The translations under genes were made by a program, and so were the position numbers. From Hymenolepis diminuta (Eukaryota > Platyhelminthes > Cestoda > Cyclophyllidea > Hymenolepididae): a stretch of 64,000 nucleotides of DNA. Location: NCBI GenBank assembly GCA_900708905.1, contig CAADRB010000010.1, positions 556,316-620,315 on the forward strand. Reading direction: 5' to 3'. The notes below the pieces were generated by a model. That model did no database searches and had not been told where the DNA came from. It saw only the letters and a program-made list of their open reading frames with translations. Position 1 is the stretch's first letter; each line of letters opens with the position of its first letter. Positions 13,901-27,212 of this stretch are shown one piece after another.

Positions 13901-16900
13901 TTGCAACACTCACTTTGTACGAGGAAGTCCTTCAAATATTCCTTAATTGATAAACTCAAATGTAACAACCATTTTTACTGATTTCTCTAATAGATTTTTA
14001 TTTCTCACAAACATCTTTAAAACTTAAACGAATAAAAAGATGGTATTTTTCTTTAATGAACTCTGGCATGTGAACTCTGCTTTTTTAAGATCATGGTGCT
14101 TTTTGGCTCTTGAAAGAAAAGAATTCAAGTGAAAAGACTTATCAGCATAAATAAACAACCGGTAAATAGGCGCAAAATCTTGATCGGTAATTTAGAGGAC
14201 AAATGAGAAATTTTGGAACCCGAGGCGGTGAACTGTCCATTAAGTGAAAATTCTACAACCCGAATTCAAAAATCAAATTAATTAACTATGTTGAATCTCT
14301 CTTTTCGATTTCCCGATTTTATTTTTTGACCTCACTTACCTAGTTTAAGTTGCAATGAAAAATTTGTACAATTTTGTGCGTTGGTGAGGGTTTTAGTTTG
14401 ATTAAAAAATTTCTGATAAGGGAATTCGTTTATAAAAGAATTAACTAGAACGGGAATTTGGAACACAGAAAAAACGGAATGTTTTAAGCAGCTTAAGAAG
14501 GTAAAGAATTGAGAAATTTTGACGTTATTAGTCATCAACCTTTTTGTAAAACTGGTACTGGTACCTATTGATGATTCATTAAAATTAAAGGGATTCGCGA
14601 GAAAAATTGATAGGCGAATAACTGGCGTTTAGAAGCGGTAGAAAAAATAAGGTGTAGAAATCATAAAGCTATCAAAGTGTTAAGTATACTTTGCATTTAA
14701 GAACTTTTCACTTTATAAAGCCCGCTTGAAATAATTTCATTCGAACAAAGTTCCTTACGGTAAATCATTAATCTCAACAATTTTATTTTCCACAACTTTT
14801 AACAAAATCTGTTTTGTTTCCTTCGTAGATAAAAAGAAGTAAAGAGCCTAGTCTCTAGGATGGTATTTAAAATGATCCATACATTCATGTCCTTCTAAAG
14901 CCCGCACCCTAAAATGCTTGTTTCTGTTTCTCAAACAAAATAATGACTTTACCAATCAATTGAAACCCCTTTGATATTTGAAATATAATCTACTTACAGG
15001 TGATTATATAACTGTAAATAATTGTCTGTGTAACTAATTTCTGGCATTATTTATTCTTTTTAATAACAGTAAGTCATTTTTAAATACTGCCGTTTATATA
15101 GTTGCGTCACTTCATATTATTAATACAACTAATACCAGAAGAGAACAAAATTTTGACAAATACAATCCAAAATATGAATTAACTTACACAGTTTTTTGTG
15201 AACATAGAATAAGTTACAGAAATACATGAATACATATGCTCTGCGGTTGAGAAATCGATAAAATGGTATTATACAACAGATTTTCGACCAATAGAGTATC
15301 GGTACCCAAAAAAACACCTACGAATGAAATTAAACGACCAATAGGAACAAAAATCAACGATAGCACCTATTTTTACTCGAAAGCACGGGAGAAACCTAAC
15401 TCATCACCACAACCATATAAAATTTTTAAACACCTCTTCCATAATTTGCTGTTAAATACAGAAAACGTCCTATTTATGTAGTTAAGGTGAAGAAAGTAGT
15501 AATACGTAACTCATCTGTCATTGAAGAAAGGAGAAAAAGTACTTATTCCAAAGAAGCATTCACTTTATTTAAAAAAGATAAATTGAAATTATTAAAAGAA
15601 ATTTTCTCCATTTTTTTTTCATTTTCACCCTAATATAAGTGCTTGTGATAAATTTCTCAATCTGTATTGATAATTTCTATTTTTGATTAATTTTTCAAAA
15701 ATGTAGCCGTCTGATTGAGTAACTCCTTAATAAAAATGCAAAAAGAAATATATGCTTTTCTCTAATTAGTTAGTTACTCTTTTACTAATTACTAGATTAA
15801 CTCGATCCTGTATTCTTCTACTATACTTATCAATTCTCTTCTCGTCCCCAATTTAATAAGGTTTGATTATCACTTAAGTCATTTGGGTCAAGGAAAGTCA
15901 GCAATGCTTTTTTAATACTATTACCAAGATGAATGTTATAGCGTATTTTGATTGGAACAGGAGATGAATACGGCTAATTTGACGATAGTAATGTGAGTTA
16001 TTTCATCACCATCCAACTTCATAATGCCTCGCGATCCCCACAGTAGCAGAGCGATCTCGGAAGCGAATACACATTTTCGAAAGTTTATGGGTGACTGTAT
16101 TTAAAGAATGGTTTCCTGCTTCACCGGTGCAAGTTTCTGAATATAGTCAAACTCTTAACTTGATGTAGGGAACCATGAATCTCAAATCATATTAAATGTC
16201 GATCAAGTTTATATTTGACATGAACACACAGAGGAAATTTGCCCATACTGGGCAAAAGAGATCGCCAGGCTAGGCTATAATTAACCTTAAAGAATCCGTC
16301 AATGCGTTCAAAGACGTGTTTTTAACGTCGCTTTGGATCTTTTTAATGTTAATTATAAAATTACTTTAGTTTAAATTTGTAAAACAAGTCCCAGTAATTC
16401 AATTTTGAGATTTGGAATTTTTAAAAGCAAAATTGGGCCCAGTTACAGTTTAATCTTTGAGGCAATGACAATATAGGATAATGAAAAATTGATCTTATGC
16501 ATCCCGATTATAAGTAGTAAATCTCCGTGGAGACGGTTTATTTATTCTTAAATATTTACGATTGTTTTTCACCCTAGCGCTTTCATTTAAATATAACATT
16601 TTGCTTAATTTAATATTTTTTTAATATTTTCCATAGTAATGCAAAAAGATTATTATTTTTAACTATGGGAAGCAACCGAACTCGGTTAACAAAATATTCA
16701 ACAAATTATAAAGGGGAGAAGATTAAAAGATGCAGAGAACAACATCAGGTGTCAAAGCACCCTACTTTGGATTTACATTCTGGTTGTATAATATTTACAA
16801 TAGGAGGTAATTCACGTTACAAAATTCAAATTTCATGATTTGCTCTCTGGATTGTGCTTAGAACCGAGTATTTTAATTAAGAAGGGTCGGTTTGCCACTT

Positions 16901-18195
16901 CACTTCATTTTTTTCCCCCAACAATTGAAAAGACAAGATGATCTTGGATGATACTCAGTAGCTTACAGCTTCAAAAAAGCAGAGATGGAATAGGTAAAAT
17001 TTTACGTTCATTGTAATAAATGCTTTCTGGTCAATTTTAAATTTTCAAGGAACTTGCTCAATAATTTTAAACGATAGACAATTTAACAAGAATGTAACTA
17101 TTTTTGCATTTTTGTCCAAGTATTTAAATGTATATTGTATATAATAAAATTTATTTTTATGCGCTTATCAAAGCATCTCTTATTCAGGTTATGTGGCATT
17201 AGTTATAAGGTATGTTCAAACGCTACGTCTCTCCAAAATCATCTCCTGCTAACTTAGAAACGAATTCCATTAACTTCAGTAATTAAAATGGTGTCCTAAT
17301 ATTAAGGACAGTAAGTACTTTGAAGAATGACCCAGTTAATTGTAAATTTGGATGGAACCTGGAGATTTGGAAATGGATTTATCCTCTTGTCATCAAAAAG
17401 TTGTTTACTATACCTCTTGAGTGATGATTAATCGTTGCAAGATAAAAAACGGTCAAAGAAGTCATATTGAACTTTTGTTACTTTCGTAAGAGTTTTCTCA
17501 GAGAGCAAAAAACGGCTTGTGAAATGTAACGCTGCTACTCAAAAGATCAGCTCCATTAGTTAGATGACTAATTGGAACAAACATTCACAGGAAATAGATT
17601 GAATGGAAACTTACTTACGCATAGTTTATTAATAAAACTGATTATCAAGGTGTAAAACAAAACGATTTAAAGGCAAACCACATTACCAATATTATCGCCT
17701 TATAAAGTGAGTATATATTAACAGGAGCTCAGACAGTTAATGAAATGCACAATTGAAAAGGAAAACTTGTGCTGTCGAAGTAAATCAAATACGTCTTCCT
17801 TTAGTTAGGAATTTACAAACGTGATGCAAAACTTCTTGTTTAATGTTATAATAAACATCAAATTTTACAAATACAAGGCAGTATTCACAAAATGCTAGAT
17901 TGAATACCTTGTGAGGTTAATTTTAGCTTACATGTTGTTATCTGTATGCAGTTAGAAACTGCCAAATTTGTATTACATTTTCTCATTTTTTATCTCATAA
18001 TTAATTTATTTAAAAGATTAAAATTAAATTGTAAGCTAAAATCATGGAAAAAGAAATAGAGAGGCAGTATAATTAAGTTAAGTTAACTTTGGCCTGAATT
18101 GTTATAGTGACAATGGTGCTTCTAAGGTCGTAAGTAGATGGCAAAATTTGATCTACCATTTTATTAGTGTCCATGGAAAAGCAAAACACCTTTTT
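10906..18195. other. noncoding AT-rich DNA, no gene recognised
   Basis: Two minus-strand open stretches flanked by good splice motifs (11738-11962 and one ending at 14340) are the only hints of exons. Neither shows a known domain. The rest holds no recognisable feature. Confidence 0.5.
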
Positions 18196-18475
18196 AAATT
18201 TTAATCATGGAAATTCATCGAAATTAAAAGGAGGCGAATGAGTCGTATAAGATATTAAACGGAGAGGAGAACATTAGAATAAAATGGGAGAACATTTTGA
18301 GTCTTGCTTTTTGGATCCAGGAGCAGTGATTTCTGCATATGTTCAAAATGGAAAGGGTTCAAGCTGTGATGTCCTAATGTTCAATCTTTATCACTTGACA
18401 TCCAGGACCATGGGTATGGTTATGACCTTCCTATTCATAGCCCGTCGACTGGTTGTGATTTTGTGATTGGCCATG
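18196..18475 (+). repeat. family R dispersed repeat, near-full copy
   Basis: It starts with AAATTTTAATCATGGAA and ends with GACTGGTTGTGATTTTGTG and ATTGGCCATGA. The middle (TTGAGTCTTGCTTTTTGGA, AGGAGCAGTGA) matches the central part of the 42.7-42.96 kb copy. The open frame at 18284-18466 lies within it. Confidence 0.45.
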
Positions 18476-18763
18476 ACTCCTGAATTATCCACATATCTTT
18501 ACAGCCATGTACATAAGACTACTTTCGATGAATTTAACGGAGTGCAATTCACTACAGTTCACTTAAGTGGTCTATCCGTACTTCAGCTTTAAAATTAGCA
18601 CAATATTTAGTAGATCGATGTTTTTATTTAAATAACTACCAAGGTCGTTTAGTGGGGCGTTTGTCAAGAAATATTTTTGGTAGGGAGATAACAATATAGA
18701 GTCGCCTTAGTGGGAAATCCAAATTCTGATACTTCCTTTATTTGTCATACTTATCCAGTGTAG

Positions 18764-18855
18764 TTGACCGTTCCACGCACTGAGTGTGCACCGATAGACA
18801 TCGAACCCATGATCTCTGACTCCACCGACAAACATGCTAACCGTAGCGACTCCCA
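18764..18855 (-). repeat. tRNA-derived SINE-like fragment
   Basis: On the minus strand an A-box-like GGTTAGCATG (18842-18833) is followed by a near-canonical B-box GGGTTCGATG (18808-18799), spaced as in a tRNA. A GTGCACACTCAGTGCGTGGA tail follows. The arms do not form a proper acceptor stem, so it is a SINE head or pseudo-tRNA rather than a tRNA gene. Confidence 0.45.
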
Positions 18856-21800
18856 TAAATATGAAAACTTCGTTTTTCAAAGTTTTACTTTTATCTTAAA
18901 GTTTCTTATCTGCGAGAAAGTATTTCATGACATGCTTTTGTCTGATATTTCATGATATGTTTTATACTTCATAACGTCCCTGCTATCTTTATCAATATTT
19001 GTGCCAAAATTAATAAATCTCAAATTGTTGAACTCAAATCTTAAAAGTTGCTATTCCTTGCCCCTACAGTAGTAATTACCTTACAAGTTGTGAGAAAAAT
19101 GCAAGTTTCTTTATTCTCAGAGAGGTTTCATCGCATTGACCACTGAGTTAGATCTAATGTACATTTAACCATTTCTTGTTGATAAGCTGTTAATTTGGCT
19201 TATTGCCCGATTCGAATGAGTCACGATCGAGGTTAGATTTAGTTCCCTTGAGATTTTTTCAACGATCTTCGATAATTAACTCCAGAGGGAGTGTGGCATT
19301 TTTTCGTAAACATTGAAAAGGAAATGTTCATTTTTCAAGGTTGTTTGGTATTATTATTTTGATAATTCCCCTGCCAATAAGAAGTTGTTTTTAACCCATC
19401 AACTTCTATTTGTCAGTTTCACGAAAACGGGAAATAGTTAAAATTATACCTATAAATTATTTATTCACATTTATAGAAATCATGTTTATTATTTGATTAT
19501 TTAACCTGATTAATTTTAACGTTGCTTATTTTAATTGAAAATCTATTAAAAATGAACACATTGGCAATCATTAAACTAAGGTTTTCAAAAATTATAATTA
19601 TCTCTGATTTGCAGTTTAATTACATTAAAGCAAATATTCTAAAATTATCACTTTTGAAGTTCAACTTATTTACTTCGCTTTGTTTTTAAAATATGAATCG
19701 GAAAGAAATATTTGCCGAAGAGAAAAACTACCAATCTCTGTTAATTTTGTACGCATTTACAACAAATTTTCAAGCGCTAATTTTAGTTTTTATAACCATA
19801 AAATAATTTAAAATCTTTGTTTTTTTATTTTATTTACCGGAACTTTATCCTGGCCGTTTGCTTACTCATATTTTTTGGGCTATTAATATTTACATTCCAT
19901 TTTAACTTTCAAATTGTATTTTTCTTTCACCTATCTCAAAATCTTTCAAGATTATTAAAATGGACTTATTTTTTTGGCCAAAAAGTCTTTCTCCAGTTAG
20001 GGTGGAATTTTCTGTCAATTTCAATATCTGAATATGCCTACCATTATTTGCCCGCTGAATCCGTGAGTCAATGAGCAAAAATATTTGTCTCCATTTTCTA
20101 TTCACCTATTTAGCCAGTCATCATTGGATCAGATAATATCAGAATTTTTGACAAAAACACAAAACCCAGGCTGTACTCGGCCGATTAAGGTGCGAAATAA
20201 TAAAATATGACTGGTGAAAAAAATAAAACAATTTGCGTGTGCTTGGACATTACGTAAATTTTGAAGTCCCACTGCTTTAAGACCGAGTTGTTAAAGATAC
20301 AGGGCTTACTTAATCTGGTGCGTTTGATGTATATTTCAACTTCAGAAATTTTTGGAGTAAAATCAAGACAAATCAGTGAAAATCACTGATGAATAATTTT
20401 ACTGGTTTGAGTATTTGAATGAGCATTTGCTCTCTTCATTTAACACTTAAACTCATTTTTTATAAATGGGATTATATAAACAGGATGATTTGTTGTTGGA
20501 AACTTCCTTTATTTGTTCATTTAGAGTTAATATCTTCATGCTTCCGCAAGGTATTACTGACATACGTCAAAATCCCATCCCTCAAATTTCCCTCTGCATT
20601 AGAGGTACAAGTGATACCCCCTTTTCAGGCTGCGTTAAATCCTTTAAAAATTACGAGTTCCTATCTTGTAGCGAAATCCCTTCGCAATCGTCTTCCTTCT
20701 TTCATTTTTTATACTCGTCAAAGATCCAACTGTAGTAAAACAGTTGTGTAAGCTTTTAATATTTCTGAAATCTTGGCCTTCCCCCTTCTCATATTTTTCA
20801 ACCAACATCCGTTATTAGAAGATGGATGAAGTGGCTTAGGCGTTCGGTTACGCCCTAAAACCCATTCTTTCTTAAGGAAATGGAAAATGGTGAGTAGTTT
20901 CATCCTCTCTTTGTGATCATTTATATCTGATTGTAGGATTTTGGACTTGTAAAGGTGAAAAATAACTTTTGTTTAATATTTTTTCGTGATAAATAGTGAA
21001 TGTTACTTACTTTGTAAATCTAAGGGATTTTCTCAAATATTTGCGGGTAAGAAATAGCGGAGATGAGTTAAATAAATACGACTTTCAGTTTTTTGCTAAG
21101 CAGAAAGACTCGACAAAACATTATGATTTAGCAGAAATTTTTATGAAGCTGTTTTCTTGATTTGATTAAGTATTCCCCTCTTTGAATTTATACTCAAAGC
21201 TCTCCGTTTTCGGTTATTGTGAGCCATTAAAACTGCAATTAAAGAAATTCTCTTTTCACTAAATTTATTTACTTATTTAATTACGATAATTTTAATTGGG
21301 AGAATTTTATTGACAAGATCCCTTTCAAAGTCCAATTTAAAATGTGATACCTCTGCGACATAAATTGAACATGTGGACGAAGAGTTATTTCCTATTTAAT
21401 TAAGGATTGAAATTAATTTAAAGTAATTAATCAAGCATGAAACAAAATGGCGACTCTAAACAGGCTTGACCGTTTGCCCTTCCAGTTTAAACATTTTGTT
21501 TAGATTAAATCATGTTTCGATACAAAATTTTATTTCTTGTCATTCCCCCATGGAAATCATTTATAGTGCACAAATTTATAAATTATTAATAAAATCATAT
21601 TCATCATAAAATTTTAAACTTAAATTGAAGTCTTTAAATTGCTACCAGTTTAATTAAGGTACTTTTATTATTTTACATCAAAAAATCTATGTTTTTAACG
21701 ATTTAAAACGGCTAAGGTCTTGTTTTAAATGAAATTACATGAAAAAATTAATTGAAATATAAACAAGCATATTCTTATATATACAAATATTTCTCTGAAA

Positions 21801-23160
21801 AAATTTCCCAATGTAATCAATATACATAAACTTACTAATTTTAATGTTTATGATTTTCTATCCATAAAATAAATATTTCCACTTCTCCATTATCCGAAAC
21901 TGAACCAACTGAAGCACATTAAAATGAGACGGTAATTTATATCGGTTTATATGAACATTTTTAATGGTTAATATTTTTTACTTAAATCTGTTTGGCGTTT
22001 TCAAAAGAAAATTATTGCCATTGAAAAAAGATGAATCATTTGATGAATTATTCCTCAATTAATGTAAGATTAAATTGACGTTTTATCTGAAAATATACCA
22101 ATTAATGATATTGTAGATTAAATGAAGATGAAAGAATATTTATTTTAATCAGACAAGTTATGAAATTTTACAGATTTAATTTTCCATTAAATAATATACT
22201 TTTGTTTAAATACAAATCCATGCCGTTTTTCCTCAGTTTATTTACATGTAGATTCAACTTTCCAAACTTACTGAGGGATTTGTTGAATAAACCTTGGAAG
22301 GACAAACCGGAGGTATCTTATGGGAAGCTCCTATAAGAAACTCGCATTCTTCAGCCCTTCATGTTGATCAGAATATACCACTCCGGTTGATCTCCTGATA
22401 ACTTGATTTGTACCGATAAGTTACAGTCTCGTGAACAGTGATTTGACGGATATGGATGTGAACTATTGTGTTACAAATTCAAACATAATTTCAAGCATTC
22501 ATCTAGACATTTTTATCAAAATTATGGCATTTAGTAAACACCGCCTTTTTTGAATACATCTTTTATTACCAGAATTATTTCGAAGACCATGTACTTACCA
22601 ATTTGCATTGGTTCTCATAAGCAAAATTTTATGATGCGTTTACATTCGCCAGCGAACACCGTTTTATGTTTACTGTGGTTTACTAAATCGCATCTCCTAC
22701 AAATAGCTTATCACTATTCAAATTGTAACTTAATGGCGGTTTTGTCTTTATTTAGAGTGATTTTGGCGGCTTTAAAGTCTGTTGGATAAACATTTTAGAC
22801 CCCTTTATTTGCTTTAATTTAACTCTCCGAGTCAAGTATAGTATATTTAGTCACTATTACAGCAAGATTAACCCCAATAATCATTTGAGTAAATTACTTT
22901 TCTAAGAAAGCAAAAGTTTAGATTTGCGTGATTGTGATGTGCTTCAGAACTTCAATACCTTCTTGTAAAATTTATAAACTTGCAATCTCTTTAATACACC
23001 AATTTTAAACAGTTGTGGACATTTCGTTTAACTTCATATGCAACCATTACATGACTATCGTGTAGCAAATAGATTAGAAGATTCTTTGTATTCAAGGTTG
23101 AATTCAATGAATGTCGTCTGCAGCAGATATGTAAAGCACCAATTATTAGTTGTATTTATC

Positions 23161-23223
23161 CGCCAAAAATTGTTTCTACCTACCTACCTATTCGCCAAAA
23201 AATTGAATGTATATCTACCTATT
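23161..23223 (+). repeat. imperfect two-unit tandem repeat with TACC run
   Basis: Units of 32 and 31 bp both begin CGCCAAAAA(A)TTG and end CTACCTATT. The first contains TACCTACCTACC. This is a local duplication; its function is unknown. Confidence 0.6.
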
Positions 23224-26200
23224 CTGTTACATTAGTTCCACAACAAACGAAAGAGTTCTGAATGTGTTTTTGAAATAATGAGTCAGAGACAAATAAAACG
23301 GACCGATTGCTCCATTAAATACCCAGAATAGTAACCTCAGTGCCTTAAATTTGAAATATGATGTATTCGGTTTCTGAGTCACTGCCAAGACCACACATTT
23401 CAAATTTATCAATGCCAATTCATCTGTAAGTATTGTGATAATCCCACCTTTTTCATTCGGTAGGACCAGTAGCAATTTCAAAATTTCTTCCCTGTGAGAG
23501 ATCACATTCAACTTTTAAGGTAAAGTTATAAAATTGTTAATAGCCGCCTCCATCCCTGGTCATTATCAAAGTGCAAATCTTAGCTTGAATCAAAATAGCC
23601 CTTTGAGGCTATGAATGTAGGGATTTTGTAACTAAGCATTGACATTGTGCGATCAGAAATCTACGCTTTCTTCAGAGGTGCAAAAATGTCCCCTAATCGC
23701 CAATACCACTGATTTCATATTTTTGCCTGCGTAAAAATTAAGAAACTCCAATTCCAACATAAGCTTTTGAGAAATTTGCACTTTTTAAGAAACAGCATCC
23801 CTCACCCTTTGATGAATATGAAAATATCTACATCTTCCTGTTTTAATTCCCGACATAAACAGGCCACTTTCTAACTGATAGATCTCAACAAATATTTGCG
23901 TTAAAAGATTCCACTGCCGTCCTATTACTATAATTTCCTTATCTATCATCTGCAAAGAAGTACAGCCTCTTGCTCTATAATTGGTAAAGACGACCGATTT
24001 AATAATCCCCAATTATCAGTCACGTTCCCACAATTGTCACGCTCACACGATAAAAATATGGTGGAAAGAAAAAACGTGAATTTAGGAGATACTGTGAGAA
24101 CACTAACCAGTCTGAAATCTGATTAATTGAATGTGTAGGAGGCATTGGGGGGCACTCATATAAACATAGCAGTCCTTCTAAGAGAATAAATGGTCGCATT
24201 AATAATGGGATTTTGTAGCTTAATATTTCTAGGTTCGAGTTAAATGTAGTAGTATTTTGGAGAAAAAAATTTTAATAGACAAGTTGGAAAGCATCACCTT
24301 TTAATTAGCCTTTAGGAATAGAATGTTAAAGCCCAGTTTAAAAACCTGTATTTGCATCAAAATTGACGTGGTTGATTATTTTAAACAGAGAGTAAATAAC
24401 TGAAGTCTATTTAAATGTCCTTAAAATAGGTTAATCGTAGGATCCAATATGTAAATAAAGGGAAAAAAGGCCATTTTAATAGGTAGAAATTCAAATCGAG
24501 TTAAATATATTAGCTCCTTTATCAATTCCCCGACGGCAGGTAGTAATGAAGCCTTATAAAAGGGAGTGAGACTTCATAAATATATGCCAATATTTTTGAA
24601 GCAATAAGTTAGACTTAAATATCGATTCAACTAAGGGTTGGGATATAAAATACCACCAGAGAAAATTAGAAGAATAAAAGATGCTGAAATTTTACAGTAA
24701 ATCATTCAGATTTATTTATTAATCTCAGTAAACTCCGTATCAAGCCGACATGAAATATTCCAGAGTAGAAGCCCAGGGAACAAACCGTTAATTTCAAATT
24801 TAGGAACATTTTGAATACGTAAAAGCGAACTATATACACTAAGAAAAAGTTCAATTTCCAAAATCTTCTGCTCGCCTTCACGCCTTATTGAACTTTTTTG
24901 CTGTTTTAATTCAGATGTTCTTTTTTCATGATAAAAATTAAATTATAAAATTCTAATCCTTCTAGAAAAAATATAGCTAAATGATTACAACACCGATTTT
25001 TCACTTCTATGACCATTTTGGAGGAAAATATTTTACTGTCAGTAAGTCAAGCTGTTTCTCGATCTAGTCGGAGGTTGTAAAATTCTGTTTCTGAAATCTA
25101 TCAAGAGTTAAATCTAATTCGGTATAATAAGGAGACAGTTGAAATCCCTTTGTTCGCCCTTGATATATTTTTTCTCATTCTTGCTTTGAATAATTTGGAA
25201 TTAATTATAACATTCCTGAAACTTGCTTTCATTAAATTATTTCAGAATTCCAGGAAAATAAATTATACATCTTGAGATTTAATTTGCTTTTCTGTCGTAT
25301 ATTCCTCGATAGCCGTCTTAAAAAGGATTATAAATTTGCGTAATGAAGAGAAAAAATTGATGATCAAAGTATGTCTATTTATTTAATAAAACCTAAATTA
25401 TTTGGCATATATCTTGAAAAATTTCAAGTTAAAATCATTAGAAACTTTAATTTTGACGTAATTTAATCAAATACTGTCATATTTACAGATAGAATGTTTT
25501 AATGTTGCACTTATCGAATTGATTAAAACATCCTGAATGATAACCCAGAATAGAAAGTCCTCAAAATTATCAAAAAAGGAAGCTTTAAGTTAAAAAGGCT
25601 CTAACTGCAAATAAAACTATGCTGGAATCTTGATTCTAACTTCGAAACCGCTCAATGGATCTTTCTCCGCCTCTGAATCAATATGAAATAGATAGCCCTG
25701 TGCATTATATTTATTCCTAATCCCTAGTTCGATCCTCTATTTATTTGTTTTATATTTGTCCAAAATATTTGCTTGAAAGTTAAAACATTTTTCACTACGC
25801 AAATATTGGAACATTTCTTTCATATCTAAATCACAGTCCATGTAGAAGTACAGTCAAAAATGTCTGTGAAATCGAGCCAAAAATTTGAACAACTCGCGTC
25901 GTTCAAGTGCCGGTGTACCTAATTTATTACTTTACCGATGAAAAATCATGTTCTGTTGCAACGAAGGATTTTGCCATACTCTAGGTGCAACATGTCTGTA
26001 AAACATGTTACTTCCAAGAGCAAATCGGCTGTTTGTGAATTCGGACTAAAATGGACGACATTATGTATAGGACTGCAGATTTCAAATTTAATTTAACTTT
26101 ATAATTCAGTTTAGAGAGGTGAGAACGTTCAAATAGTATGCCATACTTTAAATCTTTTGATTTATTAATCACTGTCTAGTTATCCTAATATTGCTACTTC

Positions 26201-27144
26201 AAATTATAGATTAGAATTTTCTCGGGTTCATTTTGGGTGGACTATCGTGAACTTTATGATAAAAACATGGTAGCTTTTATCTATCATATTATCTTAGCCC
26301 ACTATAAGAATAATGTACTTAAAGATGTGATCAACTATCCAAATTAATTAAATGTTAAATCACTTTGGAACCCAGAAAGGAATTTCTGATACATGATTTT
26401 AGGAATATTAGAAAGTGAAGTAGTGAAATATACCTATTAATTGTAAAACCGTAAAATCTTACTACGAGGCCTTACCAACAGTGTGAACCAAAGATATCCT
26501 GAATGTTCAGAAAGTTAGATGAAGCCAAAATGTTAAGATTAGAGACATGAAAAGAGAGCGATAAATATGAATTTACTATCTTCTATAGTATTAATGACGA
26601 TCTTTCTCGGTGGCAAGCCCATTCGCATCTTCCTTCTTTTTAATCGATTGATCTCTTCGTTCTGAAACTCGATTAAATTATGATAAAAACTCAATTTCAT
26701 TATTGCGTTCACTTAATTGGCATTTTCAATACCTCTCTTATTTTCAAATTCGAAGTCGTTGTTCAGCATTGCTATGTTCTATCCATAAAATGTTATCAAA
26801 ATGGCCCATAAATTACTTTTTATTGAAGGAATAAAGTACTTGTTCGAACGTCTTTATTCACTCACAATAATTCTATTTCAACCCGTTGAAAGTTTTATGT
26901 ACGATTCTGATTAGATATTAGATATAAGAAATCGTTTTTTAAAGCCAATATAAGCTAGTCGTCAAAGTTATGAAAAGATGACATGTGACACTTGAGCCGC
27001 GTTCTTTAGAACTACGTATCTAGCAAGTCCATCTGCAAAATAGAGATATTGAATAATTCAGTGTTAGCGTACCTTCATTTCTAATTTAAGCAAATTATAA
27101 TTTCATCCGAAAAATTAAGCAAAAATCTTGTTTTGTGCTGTGAT

Positions 27145-27212
27145 GTGACGCTGGCTTAACGGTAGATTAATTCATTAGACCAAGCTTATACAAACACGTT
27201 TTGAACCACTGA
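27145..27212 (+). repeat. weak tRNA-like fragment
   Basis: TGGCTTAACGGTAGA (27152-27166) matches an A-box well. GTTTTGAACC (27198-27207) is only a loose B-box. There is no acceptor stem. Confidence 0.2.

Noticed and set aside
18764..18855. Functional tRNA gene
   Set aside because: A and B boxes are present but the acceptor and anticodon arms do not pair; a SINE-like fragment fits better.
20466..20735. Laminin-G-like string TPFSGCVKSFK in a plus-strand frame
   Set aside because: Only about ten residues resemble the motif, the rest of the fold is absent, and two overlapping frames are open through the same pyrimidine-rich DNA; chance is likelier.
23227..23511. 94-codon hydrophobic minus-strand frame
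   Set aside because: Within chance length for this composition; AT-rich antisense frames readily look like membrane proteins.
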